A stretch of DNA of 64,000 nucleotides from Pseudomonas mandelii (GTDB lineage: Bacteria; Pseudomonadota; Gammaproteobacteria; Pseudomonadales; Pseudomonadaceae): the NCBI RefSeq assembly GCF_006438925.1, contig NZ_RCZA01000005.1, positions 186,001 to 250,000 on the forward strand, given 5' to 3'. This document shows, piece by piece, positions 24,959 to 35,357 of the stretch. Numbering within the stretch: the stretch's first letter is position 1; each line of letters opens with the position of its first letter. The notes under the pieces were generated by a model that was not told where the DNA came from, searched no databases, and saw only the letters and a list, made by a program, of their open reading frames with translations. Made by a program: the position numbers and the translations under genes.

Positions 24959-27616
24959 TCAGGCCAGACTTTTGCTGACCACCTCGAACACATCGCTCGA
25001 CAGCTGACCCGAAGCGCGAATCCGCTCCAGCTCACCTTTCATCAACGCCTGACGCGCATCGTCATACTTGCGCCAGCGAGTCAGCGGTGCCAACTGCCGA
25101 GAAGCGATCTGCGGGTTGAACCCGTTCAGCTCGATCACCAGATCCGCGAGGAACCGATACCCCGAACCATCGGCCGCATGGAAATTAATCAGGTTCTGCC
25201 CGGCAAACGCCCCGACCAGTGCGCGAACCTTGTTCGGGTTCTTGATGTTGAATGCCGGATGCTGCATCAACGCCTTGACCCGCTCCAGGCCACCGGGCAA
25301 CACGCTGCCCGCCTGGACGCTGAACCACTGATCCATGACCAGAGGGTTGTCCATGAAATGCTCGGCAAAACTGGCCAGGGCCTTGGCTTTTTCGTCTTCG
25401 AACGACGAATTGACCAGCACCGCCAGCGCCGTCAGGCGCTCGGTCATGTTGTCGCTGGTTTCGAACTGCTCAAGCGTCGCCGCCAACACTTCCGGTTTAC
25501 CGCTGAGCATCAGGTACGACAGCGCAATGTTCTGCAACGCGCGACGAGCGAAGTGCTCGGCCTCAGCTACATACGGGGTTTTCTTCGACAGATCGCGATT
25601 GGCCTGATAACGCAGCCACAACGCTTCGAACAAACCTTCTGCCAATTGTTTACGAGCAAACTCGCGAGCGATGTGAATGGCGTCGACGTCAGCCACTTCG
25701 CTGATCTCGGTCAGGTACGCCTCGCCCGGCAGCGAGAGCATTTCCGCGACCATCGCCTGATCCAGCGTCTCGTCCGACAACACGGTGCGCAAGGCAGATA
25801 CCAGACGCTGATCCAGCACCAGTTTCTCGCCCTTTTGCTGCTGAGCAATCAGCTCTTGCAGCACCTGAACCGACAATTGCTGACCCGCATCCCAGCGGTT
25901 GAAACCGTCCCTGTCGTGCTGCATCAGGAACATCAGCTGGTCGCGGTTGTACGGGAAGCTCAGTTTCACCGGCGCCGAGAAGCCACGCAGCAACGAAGGC
26001 AATGGCTGTTCCGCGATGTCGATGAAGGTGAATGTCTGCTCGGCTTCGGTCACCGAAATGACCCGTGAGGTGCCCTGAGCACTGGCTTCACCGGAAAAAC
26101 GCAACACGATGGCCGCGCCTTTGGAGTCCAGTAGGCCCAATTCGACCGGGATCACGAACGGCAACTTCTCAACCTTGTCCGGGGTTGCCGGGCAGCTTTG
26201 ACGGAACGTCAGGCTGTAGGCTTTCGCCGCCGCGTCGTAGGACTCGCTGACCGCCAAACGCGGTGTGCCGGCCTGGCTGTACCAGCGCTTGAACTGGGTC
26301 AGGTCGACGCCGTTGGCATCTTCCATGGCCTTGATGAAGTCGTCGCACGTCACGGCCTGGCCGTCATGGCGTTCGAAGTACAGGTCGCTGCCTTTGCGGA
26401 AGCCTTCGGCGCCAAGCAAGGTGTGAATCATGCCGACCACTTCCGAACCCTTTTCGTACACGGTCAGGGTATAGAAGTTGGAAATCTCGATGAAGCTGTC
26501 CGGGCGCACGGCGTGGGCCATCGGGCCGGCATCTTCGGCGAACTGGTGGGTGCGCAGGTACGCCACATCCTGGATGCGCTTGACCGTGGCCGAGTTCATG
26601 TCGGCGGAGAAGCCCGAATCGCGGAACACGGTGAAGCCTTCCTTGAGCGACAACTGGAACCAGTCGCGGCAGGTCACGCGGTTGCCCGACCAGTTGTGGA
26701 AGTACTCGTGGGCAACAATCGCCTCGACCCGCTGGTGCGCGGCGTCGGTCGCGGTTTCGGCGCGGGCCAGCACGGCGCTCGAGTTGAAGATGTTGAGGCC
26801 CTTGTTCTCCATGGCGCCCATGTTGAAGTCGTTGACCGCGACGATCATGAAGATGTCCAGGTCGTACTCGCGACCGTACACCTCTTCGTCCCAGCGCATG
26901 GATTTCTTCAGGCTGTTCATGGCGTGCTGGCACTTGTCGATGTTTTCCGGCTCGACATAAATGCGCAGTGCCACGGAGCGATCGGTCATGGTGGTGAAGG
27001 TGTCTTCGACGCACCACAAATCACCGGCCACCAGCGCGAACAGGTAGGCAGGTTTCTTGAACGGATCTTCCCAGGTCGCCCAGTGCCGGCCGTCTTCGCC
27101 GGGACCTGAGGCAATCGGGTTGCCGTTGGACAGCAACACAGGATAGCTGTGCTGTTCGGCAACTACCGTTGTGGTGAAGGTACTCATCACGTCCGGACGG
27201 TCGAGGTAATAGGTGATCTTGCGAAAACCTTCGGCCTCGCACTGGGTGCAGAACATCGTGCCGGATTTGTACAGGCCTTCCAGCGCAGTGTTGGTTTCCG
27301 GATGGATCCTGACGCTGGTGTCGACCGTGAAAGTGGTGCTGGTCGGGTGCAGGGTCAGGTGATTCTCGGTCAACTGGTAGTCGGCTTCACTCAGTTCGCG
27401 GTCGGCCAACGTCACCGACAGCAGGTCGAGTTGCTGACCGTCCAGCACCAGCGGCGGCAGGCCCGGGCCACGCTCAGGATTGCGGCGCATCACCAGTTGC
27501 GCATGGACCAGGCTGTGGTCCTCGTACAACTCGAAGGTCAGGTGCGTCTCGTCGATCAGGTACTCGGGCGCCTGATAGTCCTTCAGGTAGATCATCTTCG
27601 GTTGTTCGGTGCGCAT
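24959..27616 (-). CDS. pepN: PepN, aminopeptidase N
   Basis: 885 residues, the usual length of the gammaproteobacterial M1 zinc aminopeptidase that removes N-terminal residues from peptides in the cytoplasm. The substrate-binding GAMEN motif is at 267-271 and the zinc motif HEYFH at 303-307, with the third ligand Glu in SLKEGF about nineteen residues on. No signal peptide. The start MRTEQPKMIYLKDYQAPEYL fits the family. The DUF2797 gene ends 10 bases upstream, so pepN is probably the last gene of the operon that includes yeaC. Confidence 0.97.
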   Translation of the reverse strand: MRTEQPKMIYLKDYQAPEYLIDETHLTFELYEDHSLVHAQLVMRRNPERGPGLPPLVLDGQQLDLLSVTLADRELSEADYQLTENHLTLHPTSTTFTVDTSVRIHPETNTALEGLYKSGTMFCTQCEAEGFRKITYYLDRPDVMSTFTTTVVAEQHSYPVLLSNGNPIASGPGEDGRHWATWEDPFKKPAYLFALVAGDLWCVEDTFTTMTDRSVALRIYVEPENIDKCQHAMNSLKKSMRWDEEVYGREYDLDIFMIVAVNDFNMGAMENKGLNIFNSSAVLARAETATDAAHQRVEAIVAHEYFHNWSGNRVTCRDWFQLSLKEGFTVFRDSGFSADMNSATVKRIQDVAYLRTHQFAEDAGPMAHAVRPDSFIEISNFYTLTVYEKGSEVVGMIHTLLGAEGFRKGSDLYFERHDGQAVTCDDFIKAMEDANGVDLTQFKRWYSQAGTPRLAVSESYDAAAKAYSLTFRQSCPATPDKVEKLPFVIPVELGLLDSKGAAIVLRFSGEASAQGTSRVISVTEAEQTFTFIDIAEQPLPSLLRGFSAPVKLSFPYNRDQLMFLMQHDRDGFNRWDAGQQLSVQVLQELIAQQQKGEKLVLDQRLVSALRTVLSDETLDQAMVAEMLSLPGEAYLTEISEVADVDAIHIAREFARKQLAEGLFEALWLRYQANRDLSKKTPYVAEAEHFARRALQNIALSYLMLSGKPEVLAATLEQFETSDNMTERLTALAVLVNSSFEDEKAKALASFAEHFMDNPLVMDQWFSVQAGSVLPGGLERVKALMQHPAFNIKNPNKVRALVGAFAGQNLINFHAADGSGYRFLADLVIELNGFNPQIASRQLAPLTRWRKYDDARQALMKGELERIRASGQLSSDVFEVVSKSLA

Positions 27617-27626
27617 GCTGGAGTCC

Positions 27627-28457
27627 TTACTGATGCACGGCGAGCTGGTAGGCCGTGTATTTACGAATATTGATTACGCCGGTGTCGAAAATCAGGTACT
27701 GGCCCTTGATTCCCAACAGCGTGCCTTCGGCGATCGGATTCTTGTCCAGGTTGAAGCTGACGATCTTGGCCGGGTATTGCTCGACCGGATAGCGGATTTC
27801 GAGCGTTTCTACATCGGCAATAGTCTGGATCGCCTGTAGGCCGAATCGTTCCTGCAAAACTTGCAAACCTTCGGCGCAGCTGTCGAACAGCTGATCACGA
27901 ACCTGCGCCAGGTCGACCGACACCGCGTCGCCCTTGAGTAAAGCACGCCAGTTGGTCTTGTCCGCCACCTGACTGCGGAACAGGTCTTCGACGAAGCCCG
28001 ACTGCTGACGGGTCGAAACCCGCATGATCGGCAAGGCCTGACGGGCGCCCTGATCGATCCAGCGGGTCGGCAGCTGAGTGGCGCGGGTAATCCCGACCTT
28101 CACCCCCGAAGAGTTGGACAGATACACAATGTGATCCGTCATGCAGAACTTCTCGCCCCACTCCGGCTCACGGCAGGTGCCAGCGTCATAGTGGCAACGC
28201 TCCGGGCTCATGATGCAGATGTCGCATTGGGCCAGTTTGGTCATGCACGGGTAGCAGTAACCCTGACTGAAACTGGTTTTGGTCTTGCGTCCGCAATGGG
28301 TGCAATGAATCGCCCCCAGGTATTCCAGGCGCACCGTGGTCCCGATCAATGGATTGACCGGTACCTCGACGTCGTCCAGACGAAACGCGTACTGCACGTT
28401 CGGCCCGTCAAGGCGAGCCGACATTTTGCTGATTGCACCGCGGCCAATCTCGATCAA
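27627..28457 (-). CDS. DUF2797 zinc-binding protein
   Basis: 276 residues from a TTG start at 28457; the TTG shares bases with the TGA of yeaC (TTGA), and this gives LIEIGRGAISKMSARLDGPN, the family's normal N-terminus. The longer open frame upstream runs through yeaC in another frame. Cysteine pairs CTHCGRKTKTSFSQGYCYPC, then CDIC and CHYDAGTC, look like two zinc sites. Later VYLSNSSGVKVGITR and TRWIDQGA resemble a GIY-YIG-like fold (VYLxxxxxxKVGIT). Function unknown; nucleic-acid binding is a guess from the fold. Confidence 0.88.
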   Translation of the reverse strand: MIEIGRGAISKMSARLDGPNVQYAFRLDDVEVPVNPLIGTTVRLEYLGAIHCTHCGRKTKTSFSQGYCYPCMTKLAQCDICIMSPERCHYDAGTCREPEWGEKFCMTDHIVYLSNSSGVKVGITRATQLPTRWIDQGARQALPIMRVSTRQQSGFVEDLFRSQVADKTNWRALLKGDAVSVDLAQVRDQLFDSCAEGLQVLQERFGLQAIQTIADVETLEIRYPVEQYPAKIVSFNLDKNPIAEGTLLGIKGQYLIFDTGVINIRKYTAYQLAVHQ

Positions 28458-28714
28458 TGGACGGCATCCGATTTGAACAGGATATTCGGCACTTCGATCG
28501 ACTTGGAGCCGCACTCCTGCACGCCCATATAACCGGTGCGCTGGTCTTCGGGCAGGTTCTGGATTTCCCAGGCGATCATCGCTTGCAGCGACAGTTCGCG
28601 TTGTTCGGCGGTGAGTTTGCCACCGTCGGACCATTTACCGATTTCCACCGCCAGTTTCAGGCTCTGGTAGATATCAGGGGTGATGTTGTTGATCATTTCG
28701 TTAAAAGAGGACAT
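28454..28714 (-). CDS. yeaC: YeaC family protein (DUF1315)
   Basis: 86 residues, MSSFNEMINNITPDIYQSLK at the start, with LAVEIGKWSDGGKLTAEQRE and WEIQNLPEDQRTGYMG, the conserved core of the YeaC/DUF1315 family. The ATG at 28714 has GGAG six bases upstream; the TTG just before it is less likely. Small, cytoplasmic and acidic; no known activity. Overlaps the DUF2797 gene by 4 bases, a pairing found in many pseudomonads. Confidence 0.88.
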   Translation of the reverse strand: MSSFNEMINNITPDIYQSLKLAVEIGKWSDGGKLTAEQRELSLQAMIAWEIQNLPEDQRTGYMGVQECGSKSIEVPNILFKSDAVH

Positions 28715-28747
28715 CAAGGGCTCCGCGCTCTTTAATACATAACTGTT

Positions 28748-29617
28748 TTAGGCGGCCAGTTTACGGCGGTTGTACAAACCACCCAACAAGCCGGTCAAGC
28801 ATCCGACGAGCAACCCGCCGACGTGGGCCGCATTGGCAATTTCACCGAAGCCGATCATCGAGACCAGCCCCGACAGGCACAGCAATAGCCACACCAGCAT
28901 CATCACCAGCACGCCGCGCGGCAGGCGATAAGCATGGTTCGGCGACAATAGCTGGAAAATCCAGCAATGCCCGAGCAGGCCGTAGAGCACGCCGGACAAC
29001 CCGCCAAACAGGGTCGGGCCACTGAAATAATACTGGGCGTAGTTGGACACCAGACTGAAGAGCAAGGTCAGGCCGATCAGGTTGATGCTGCCCTGGCGCG
29101 ACTCGATGCGTCGCCCCAGTTCCCAATACCACATGCCGTTCATCGCCAGGTGCAGGATGCCGAAGTGGATCAGCATCGGTGTCACCAGACGCCACCATTG
29201 CCCCGCCGCCAGGCTGTCGGCCAAAGGCACGAAATGGATGTACTCGCCGACAACGCGAAAATCAAGGAAGGTCAGCCAGCGCATCGTGTCGAGGTTTTCG
29301 CCCAGCAGTGTCACGGCGCCGACAAGCAGGCTCAGCAGCAACACGAACGCTGTCGCCTTGGCGTGGCGCAGTTGCTCGACGAAACTTGGGCGCTTTATGG
29401 TTTGCGCCACCGGAATGTCCAGCTGTTGATCGGGATCACCGGCCGGGAAGCGTTCGTACAACGAGCGCACGTCTTCACTGATGTTGGCCGGCACCCAAAG
29501 CACTTGCTCGCCCGCCTCTTCGCTGACCCGATGCGGCACCTGCATGCGCTGCAACAGTTTGACGAACCCGCTCAAGTCCACCGCCAGCGGCAGCCGTAAA
29601 ACAGCAACGGCACTCAT
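28748..29617 (-). CDS. Rhomboid-family intramembrane serine protease
   Basis: 289 residues. A cytosolic N-terminal domain of about 90 residues is followed by six membrane segments. The rhomboid signatures are present: HFGILHLAMNGMWYWELG (HxxxN), the catalytic serine in FGGLSGVLYGLLG and the catalytic histidine in ANAAHVGGLLVG. It should cleave membrane-anchored substrates within or near the bilayer, like E. coli GlpG. The start overlaps the stop of the phosphoesterase gene by 4 bases, so it is the third gene of the nadK operon. Confidence 0.93.
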   Translation of the reverse strand: MSAVAVLRLPLAVDLSGFVKLLQRMQVPHRVSEEAGEQVLWVPANISEDVRSLYERFPAGDPDQQLDIPVAQTIKRPSFVEQLRHAKATAFVLLLSLLVGAVTLLGENLDTMRWLTFLDFRVVGEYIHFVPLADSLAAGQWWRLVTPMLIHFGILHLAMNGMWYWELGRRIESRQGSINLIGLTLLFSLVSNYAQYYFSGPTLFGGLSGVLYGLLGHCWIFQLLSPNHAYRLPRGVLVMMLVWLLLCLSGLVSMIGFGEIANAAHVGGLLVGCLTGLLGGLYNRRKLAA

Positions 29618-30585
29618 CGCAGCACCTCCGGCCGCTCGACATCGACCCAGACAAACTTGTGCGGGTCGAGACGGGTTTCCTGGTCCAGACGGTAGGCGAC
29701 CAGTTTGCCGTAGAGCACGGCGCTGTAATCCAGACAGGCCAGGTTCGGCCGGATCGGCACCGGTTTGCCGCTGCGCCAGTAATGGCCCACGAACAACAAT
29801 GGCTCATCGACGCCATAGCGCAGTAAGGTGTTTTTTTCAGTGGACGACAGCGGCGTCCGGGCCACGGGTTCGGGCAAGGCGTCGGGCTGGAACACAATGT
29901 CTCCGTAGGTTTGCGGGTCGTCTTCCCAGAACTTGGTGCGGAAGAACGATCGCGTCAGGCCATCGCCACTGGTCATTGTCAGGCCATGAGGCAAGCGCAT
30001 ATCAGTGCCGCGCAGCAGGCGGTCGAACACGGTGCAGGCGAAACTGCCCGGTACGGCAGAGGCCTGGAGGAAATGTTCATCGACGCAACCGTTGGGGAAT
30101 AGCGCGCGCAATGGTTCGATCAGGCCCGCATCCCAGCAGGCATGCACCACGCGGAAACGCCCGGCATCGACGAACAATGGCATCTCATAGAACCATTGCA
30201 GGAAGTCATGCCAGTCAGCCGGATGGTCTTCGAATTGGGTCAGGGTTTCGTTCAGCAAACGGGCATGGCGCGGGGTGTGTTCACGCACAAACTGCTTGCC
30301 GCTGCCCGGAGGCGCCGGCGTGCTCCAGCCGAGGGCGTTGAATTCATGGTTGCCCATGATGCACAACGCCTGACCCGCTTCGACCATGTCGTGAACGATG
30401 TGCAGCGCTTCGCGAATCCGCGGACCGCGGTCGATGATGTCGCCGACGAACACCGCCATGCGCGACGGATGCCGCCAGACACCACCGTGTTTTTGGTAAC
30501 CGAGCCGGTCGAGCAAGTGCTCAAGGGTCAGAGCGCAACCGTGCACGTCACCGATCAGGTCGTAGCTACGCGCGGGATCGAGCAT
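29614..30585 (-). CDS. Calcineurin-type metallophosphoesterase
   Basis: 323 residues. The N-terminal half carries the dimetal phosphoesterase motifs DLIGDVHGC, VGDIIDRGP and IMGNHEFNALG, in the pattern of bacterial PrpE/ApaH-like Ser/Thr or dinucleotide phosphatases. Later VVHACWD and LFVGHYW supply the remaining histidines. No signal peptide. Its ATG shares one base with the nadK stop (TGATG) and it overlaps the rhomboid gene by 4. Substrate unknown; a dinucleoside polyphosphate or phosphoprotein are both possible. Confidence 0.9.
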   Translation of the reverse strand: MLDPARSYDLIGDVHGCALTLEHLLDRLGYQKHGGVWRHPSRMAVFVGDIIDRGPRIREALHIVHDMVEAGQALCIMGNHEFNALGWSTPAPPGSGKQFVREHTPRHARLLNETLTQFEDHPADWHDFLQWFYEMPLFVDAGRFRVVHACWDAGLIEPLRALFPNGCVDEHFLQASAVPGSFACTVFDRLLRGTDMRLPHGLTMTSGDGLTRSFFRTKFWEDDPQTYGDIVFQPDALPEPVARTPLSSTEKNTLLRYGVDEPLLFVGHYWRSGKPVPIRPNLACLDYSAVLYGKLVAYRLDQETRLDPHKFVWVDVERPEVLR

Positions 30586-31475
30586 CAGTCGCCTCCACCA
30601 CCCAACTTGCTGCCCCAGCCGAGTTTGGTCCGGCAGACTTCATAGTAGTTGTGGTCTAGTGGGTGAATCAGCCGCAGCTTCTGGGCCTTCTTGCTGATGG
30701 TGATGGTGTCACCCGGCGCGCAGGTGAAATGGTTCTGCCCGTCACAGGAGACTTGCGGGTAAATCTGCATATCTTTGGACACGACGATTTTCAGCTCACT
30801 GTTGCCATCGACCACAATCGGCCTGCCCGACAAGGTATGGGGGTACATCGGCACAATCACAATAGCGTCGAGCTTGGGATGCATGATCGGCCCGCCCGCC
30901 GACAGCGCGTAGGCGGTCGAACCGGTGGGCGTGGCGACGATCAGGCCGTCGGCCTTCTGGCTGCAGACGAACTGGCCGTCAATGTACAACTCGAACTCGA
31001 TCATCCGCGTCGACTTGCCGGGGTGCAGCACCACGTCGTTCAGCGCGTCGCCCTGACCGATGGCCTCGGCGTGGCGGCGGACTTCGGCTTGCAGCAGGAA
31101 GCGGTTCTCGACCAGATAGTGGCCGTCGAGCACTTCGGCGACTTTGACTTCCAGCTCATCGGGGCGAATATCGGTCAGGAAGCCCAGGCTGCCACGGTTG
31201 ATGCCGAGCACCGGAATATTGTGCTTGGCCAAAGCACGTGCAGCACCGAGCAAGCTGCCGTCACCGCCGACCACAATCACCATGTCACATACTTCGCCGA
31301 GCATCTTGCGCGACGAGGTTTGCAGGCCATGACCCGGCAACACTTCGGCGATGGTGTCTTCGAGGATCACGTGCAGGTGACGATCGAGCAGAAACCGTTT
31401 CAGTCGGCGAACGGTATCCAGCACCTGCGAACTGCCCAGGCGACCGATGATGCCGATATTACGAAATTGCTCCAT
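30585..31475 (-). CDS. nadK: NAD kinase
   Basis: 296 residues, the normal length. MEQFRNIGIIGRLGSSQVLD begins the protein at the ATG at 31475; the frame reaches 31508 without better support. The catalytic GGDGS motif (VVGGDGSLLGAARAL) and the NAD-binding TPTGSTAYALSAGGPI are intact. It phosphorylates NAD to NADP. First gene of a three-gene operon with the phosphoesterase and the rhomboid protease, and divergent from the DUF1853 gene over 112 bases. Confidence 0.97.
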   Translation of the reverse strand: MEQFRNIGIIGRLGSSQVLDTVRRLKRFLLDRHLHVILEDTIAEVLPGHGLQTSSRKMLGEVCDMVIVVGGDGSLLGAARALAKHNIPVLGINRGSLGFLTDIRPDELEVKVAEVLDGHYLVENRFLLQAEVRRHAEAIGQGDALNDVVLHPGKSTRMIEFELYIDGQFVCSQKADGLIVATPTGSTAYALSAGGPIMHPKLDAIVIVPMYPHTLSGRPIVVDGNSELKIVVSKDMQIYPQVSCDGQNHFTCAPGDTITISKKAQKLRLIHPLDHNYYEVCRTKLGWGSKLGGGGD

Positions 31476-31572
31476 GGGGCCCCTAAGGTCTACGGCGGCG
31501 AAAAACACGATTATGGGCGAAAGCGCAGGATAGACAAAATCCTTTCAGCCACAACGGTGTACTCACGATTGA

Positions 31573-32538
<966 letters not shown>

Positions 32539-32557
32539 GATTTGTGGTGACTGCAAT

Positions 32558-32643
32558 GGCCCCTTCGCGAGCAGGCTCGCTCCCACATTTGATCTCCTTG
32601 TGCCGAAGGCCCCTGTGGGAGCGAGCCTGCTCGCGAAAGGGCC
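32558..32643. repeat. REP pair, GTGGGAGCGAGCCTGCTCGC family
   Basis: Inverted halves GGCCCCTTCGC..CTCCCAC and GTGGGAGC..GCGAAAGGGCC between two convergent genes. Confidence 0.9.
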
Positions 32644-32651
32644 GACTCGGT

Positions 32652-33935
32652 CTAAACCGATAACCGCAAAGCCAAAGCCGCCAACGTCACCAACAATACC
32701 GGCACCGTCAGCACAATCCCGACCTTGAAGTAATACCCCCAGCCGATCCGGATACTCTTGCGCTCCAGCACATGCAACCACAGCAACGTCGCCAGGCTGC
32801 CGATCGGCGTAATCTTCGGCCCCAGGTCGCTGCCGATGACGTTGGCGTAGATCATCGCCTCCTTAACCACCCCGGTCGCCTGGCTGGCATCGATCGACAG
32901 CAAACCGATCAGCACCGTCGGCAGATTGTTCATCATCGACGACAGCAGCGCCGTCAGCACGCCCGTGCCCATGGCCGCGCCCCACACGCCGTAACCGGCA
33001 AAACCATCCAGCCATCCGGCCAGATACCCCGTGAGCCCCGCATTGCGCAGCCCATACACCACCAGGTACATGCCCAGCGAGAAAATCACGATATGCCAAG
33101 GCGCTTCTTTGATGACTTTACGGGTGGAGATCTTGTGACCACGGGCGGCAATGGCCAGCAGCAACGCCGCGCACACCGCAGAAATGGCGCTGATCGGTAT
33201 CCCCACCGGTTCCAGAGCGAAGCAGCCGAGCAGCAGAATCACCAACACGGCCCAACCGGCATAGAACGTGGCGTGGTCGTGGATCGCTGAAGCCGGATGC
33301 GCCAGTTGCTCGGGGTCGTAATTCTTGGGAATGGCACGACGGAAAAACCACATCAGCATCGCCAGGGTCGCCGCGACACTTACCAGGTTGACCGGGATCA
33401 TCACCGCCGCGTAACGGTTGAAACTGATGTGGAAGAAGTCCGCGGAAACGATGTTCACCAGGTTCGACACCACCAGCGGCAGGCTTGCCGTGTCGGCGAT
33501 GAAACCGGCGCCCATGACGAACGCCAGCGTCGCCGCCGGGGAAAAGCGTAACGCCAACAGCATGGAAATCACGATGGGTGTGAGAATCAGCGCTGCCCCG
33601 TCGTTGGCGAACAACGCCGACACCAACGCACCGAGCAGCACCATATAAGCAAACAGCTTGCGTCCGCTGCCCCGCCCCCAACGGGCCACGTGCAGCGCCG
33701 CCCAGGCAAAGAACCCCGCCTCGTCCAGCAGCAGACTGATGACAATCAGCGCGACAAAGGTCCCGGTGGCGTTCCAGATAATCTGCCACACCAGCGGGAT
33801 GTCGCTCAGGTGAACGACCCCGAAAATCAGCGCAAGTACCGCGCCGAATACCGCACTCCAACCGACGCCAAGGCCTTTTGGCTGCCAGATCACCAAGGTA
33901 ATGGTCAGCAGGAAAATCAACGATGCGATCAGCAT
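32652..33935 (-). CDS. arsB: ArsB-type arsenite efflux permease
   Basis: 427 residues, about eleven to twelve membrane segments, with [18 protein letters not shown] and [18 protein letters not shown], the two ion-transporter signatures of ArsB. It exports arsenite or antimonite driven by the proton motive force. No arsR, arsC or arsH lies beside it, so regulation in the usual ars operon manner is not visible. The N-terminus [18 protein letters not shown] is a membrane segment, as expected. Confidence 0.9.
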   Translation of the reverse strand: MLIASLIFLLTITLVIWQPKGLGVGWSAVFGAVLALIFGVVHLSDIPLVWQIIWNATGTFVALIVISLLLDEAGFFAWAALHVARWGRGSGRKLFAYMVLLGALVSALFANDGAALILTPIVISMLLALRFSPAATLAFVMGAGFIADTASLPLVVSNLVNIVSADFFHISFNRYAAVMIPVNLVSVAATLAMLMWFFRRAIPKNYDPEQLAHPASAIHDHATFYAGWAVLVILLLGCFALEPVGIPISAISAVCAALLLAIAARGHKISTRKVIKEAPWHIVIFSLGMYLVVYGLRNAGLTGYLAGWLDGFAGYGVWGAAMGTGVLTALLSSMMNNLPTVLIGLLSIDASQATGVVKEAMIYANVIGSDLGPKITPIGSLATLLWLHVLERKSIRIGWGYYFKVGIVLTVPVLLVTLAALALRLSV

Positions 33936-34036
33936 GCAGTGCAGCCTTGTCGGAAAAACAAACCGCGATTCAGCCGCAACACGCGATCGGAGTAAAGCCC
34001 AACTTGCTCCCCTGCGCCTAAACGCACCGGGATCGA

Positions 34037-34188
34037 TGTAGCAGCTGCCGAGCAGCTCGAGGCTGCGTTCGGCGACGCAGTCGTCGTAAACCCTGCGAAC
34101 GCGGTATTCCTAGGACACCGCAGTGCCTGATTTCACGACGACTGCGTCGCCGAACGCAGCCTCGCGCTGCTCGGCAGCTGCTACGACA
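34037..34188. repeat. Long palindrome, GTAGCAGCTGCCGAGC family
   Basis: Arms of about 50 bases (GTAGCAGCTGCCGAGC..GCAGTCGTCGT and its complement) around a 40-base centre. A second copy lies at 59709-59854. It lies in the 263-base gap between arsB and DUF2855, in which I see nothing else. Confidence 0.9.
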
Positions 34189-34198
34189 GATCGGTGTG

Positions 34199-35302
34199 CT
34201 ATAGCCGGATCACATGCCCCGCCACCGGCGCGATCTGGCCATGAAACAACCGGGAAATCACACTCTGCGCGGCTTCATAGCCTTTGTTCTCGACCACCTC
34301 CAGCAACGGTTTATCAGTCGCCGTCAACTGCCGGTAGAAACGCTGCAAACCCTCACCAATATGCTGACTGACCCCTTCCGGCCCCCACTCGGCATTGCGC
34401 TTGCGGATCTGGATCGGCGCAAAAAAGAACACCGGTTGCGGCCCCTCAATAGCCGTCAATCGAGCCTCATCGGTGCTTTGCGCAGAGCCGGCGAAGCAGC
34501 TGTAAACCAACTGCCCGGCAAAATGCTGGTGCACCTGATCCCGTAAATCCAGGTCGCCGGAAAAATCTACATACAACGTAGGGCGGTCATTGGCCAGGCT
34601 CGTCAGTTCTGCGTAGGTCACGGTTCGCTCGTAACAACCGAGCTTCTCGACAAACGCCTTGTTGCCGGTCGAGGTCAACGCCACCCGCTCCAGGTCAGGA
34701 TGATTTTCCAGGCAAACCGCCGTGCCGTACGCGGTTTTGCTCGAAGCGCTGGAGAACACTAACCGGGTCGCGCCAAAGAACTGCTTGTCCTGAAGGAAGT
34801 CCGCGAGCATCGACGACGTCAGAAACAGCGGCTTGAGCAAAATCTGCAGGTTTTCGGTTTCAGGGCTGTAGTACGAATCCCAACTGCAACGGGTGTATTG
34901 GTTGTAAGCCGACGCCAGTGCCAGCCGATGCTCGGCGGCGTCATAGAAACCACGCTCGGTGATCCGTTCCGGGCGCATCCACAGATGGCTGGCAATCGGA
35001 AAGTACCCGTAGAAGCGTTCCCCGACCTTGATGCCGGCCACATCAGACGCCACGACATCGGCAAAACCCCACGCCGGGACGTGTCCCCATTCCGCCAACC
35101 CTGTAGGAAAGAACTCCCAATAGCTCATCGAATTGCCATAGGCCGCGTAGGTAATGTTGTTGGTGGTCAACGCGCACCGGTCGATCTTGAAAATCACCTC
35201 GCCGGCCGCCGGAATCAGGCTACGTTGCTCCTGTTCGATTCGACTTTGGTCAAGGGCGTTTTTGCGGGTAATCAGCCGTGTTACCGTGCTTGGACTTTGC
35301 AT
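34199..35302 (-). CDS. DUF2855 family protein (quinone-oxidoreductase-like fold)
   Basis: 367 residues. The pattern FKIDRCALTTNNITYAAYG at the start, WGFADVVASDVAGIKVGERF, and SSASSKTAYGTAVCLE fits DUF2855, a branch of the medium-chain dehydrogenase/reductase superfamily without zinc ligands. Cofactor site is degenerate compared with true MDR enzymes, so activity is uncertain. Divergent from the TetR gene only 55 bases away, so that regulator very likely controls it. Confidence 0.87.
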   Translation of the reverse strand: MQSPSTVTRLITRKNALDQSRIEQEQRSLIPAAGEVIFKIDRCALTTNNITYAAYGNSMSYWEFFPTGLAEWGHVPAWGFADVVASDVAGIKVGERFYGYFPIASHLWMRPERITERGFYDAAEHRLALASAYNQYTRCSWDSYYSPETENLQILLKPLFLTSSMLADFLQDKQFFGATRLVFSSASSKTAYGTAVCLENHPDLERVALTSTGNKAFVEKLGCYERTVTYAELTSLANDRPTLYVDFSGDLDLRDQVHQHFAGQLVYSCFAGSAQSTDEARLTAIEGPQPVFFFAPIQIRKRNAEWGPEGVSQHIGEGLQRFYRQLTATDKPLLEVVENKGYEAAQSVISRLFHGQIAPVAGHVIRL

Positions 35303-35357
35303 TGTTCAGACTCCTGCTGCGCATCAGTGGCGGGTCGCACCAGAGTAGTGGCAGCCG

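Noticed and set aside
24583..25035. Open frame in the right arm of the long inverted repeat (contains RLGSAFLRSGIHLG)
   Set aside because: Runs across repeat arm and the end of pepN; such frames recur with the repeat and show no ribosome site.
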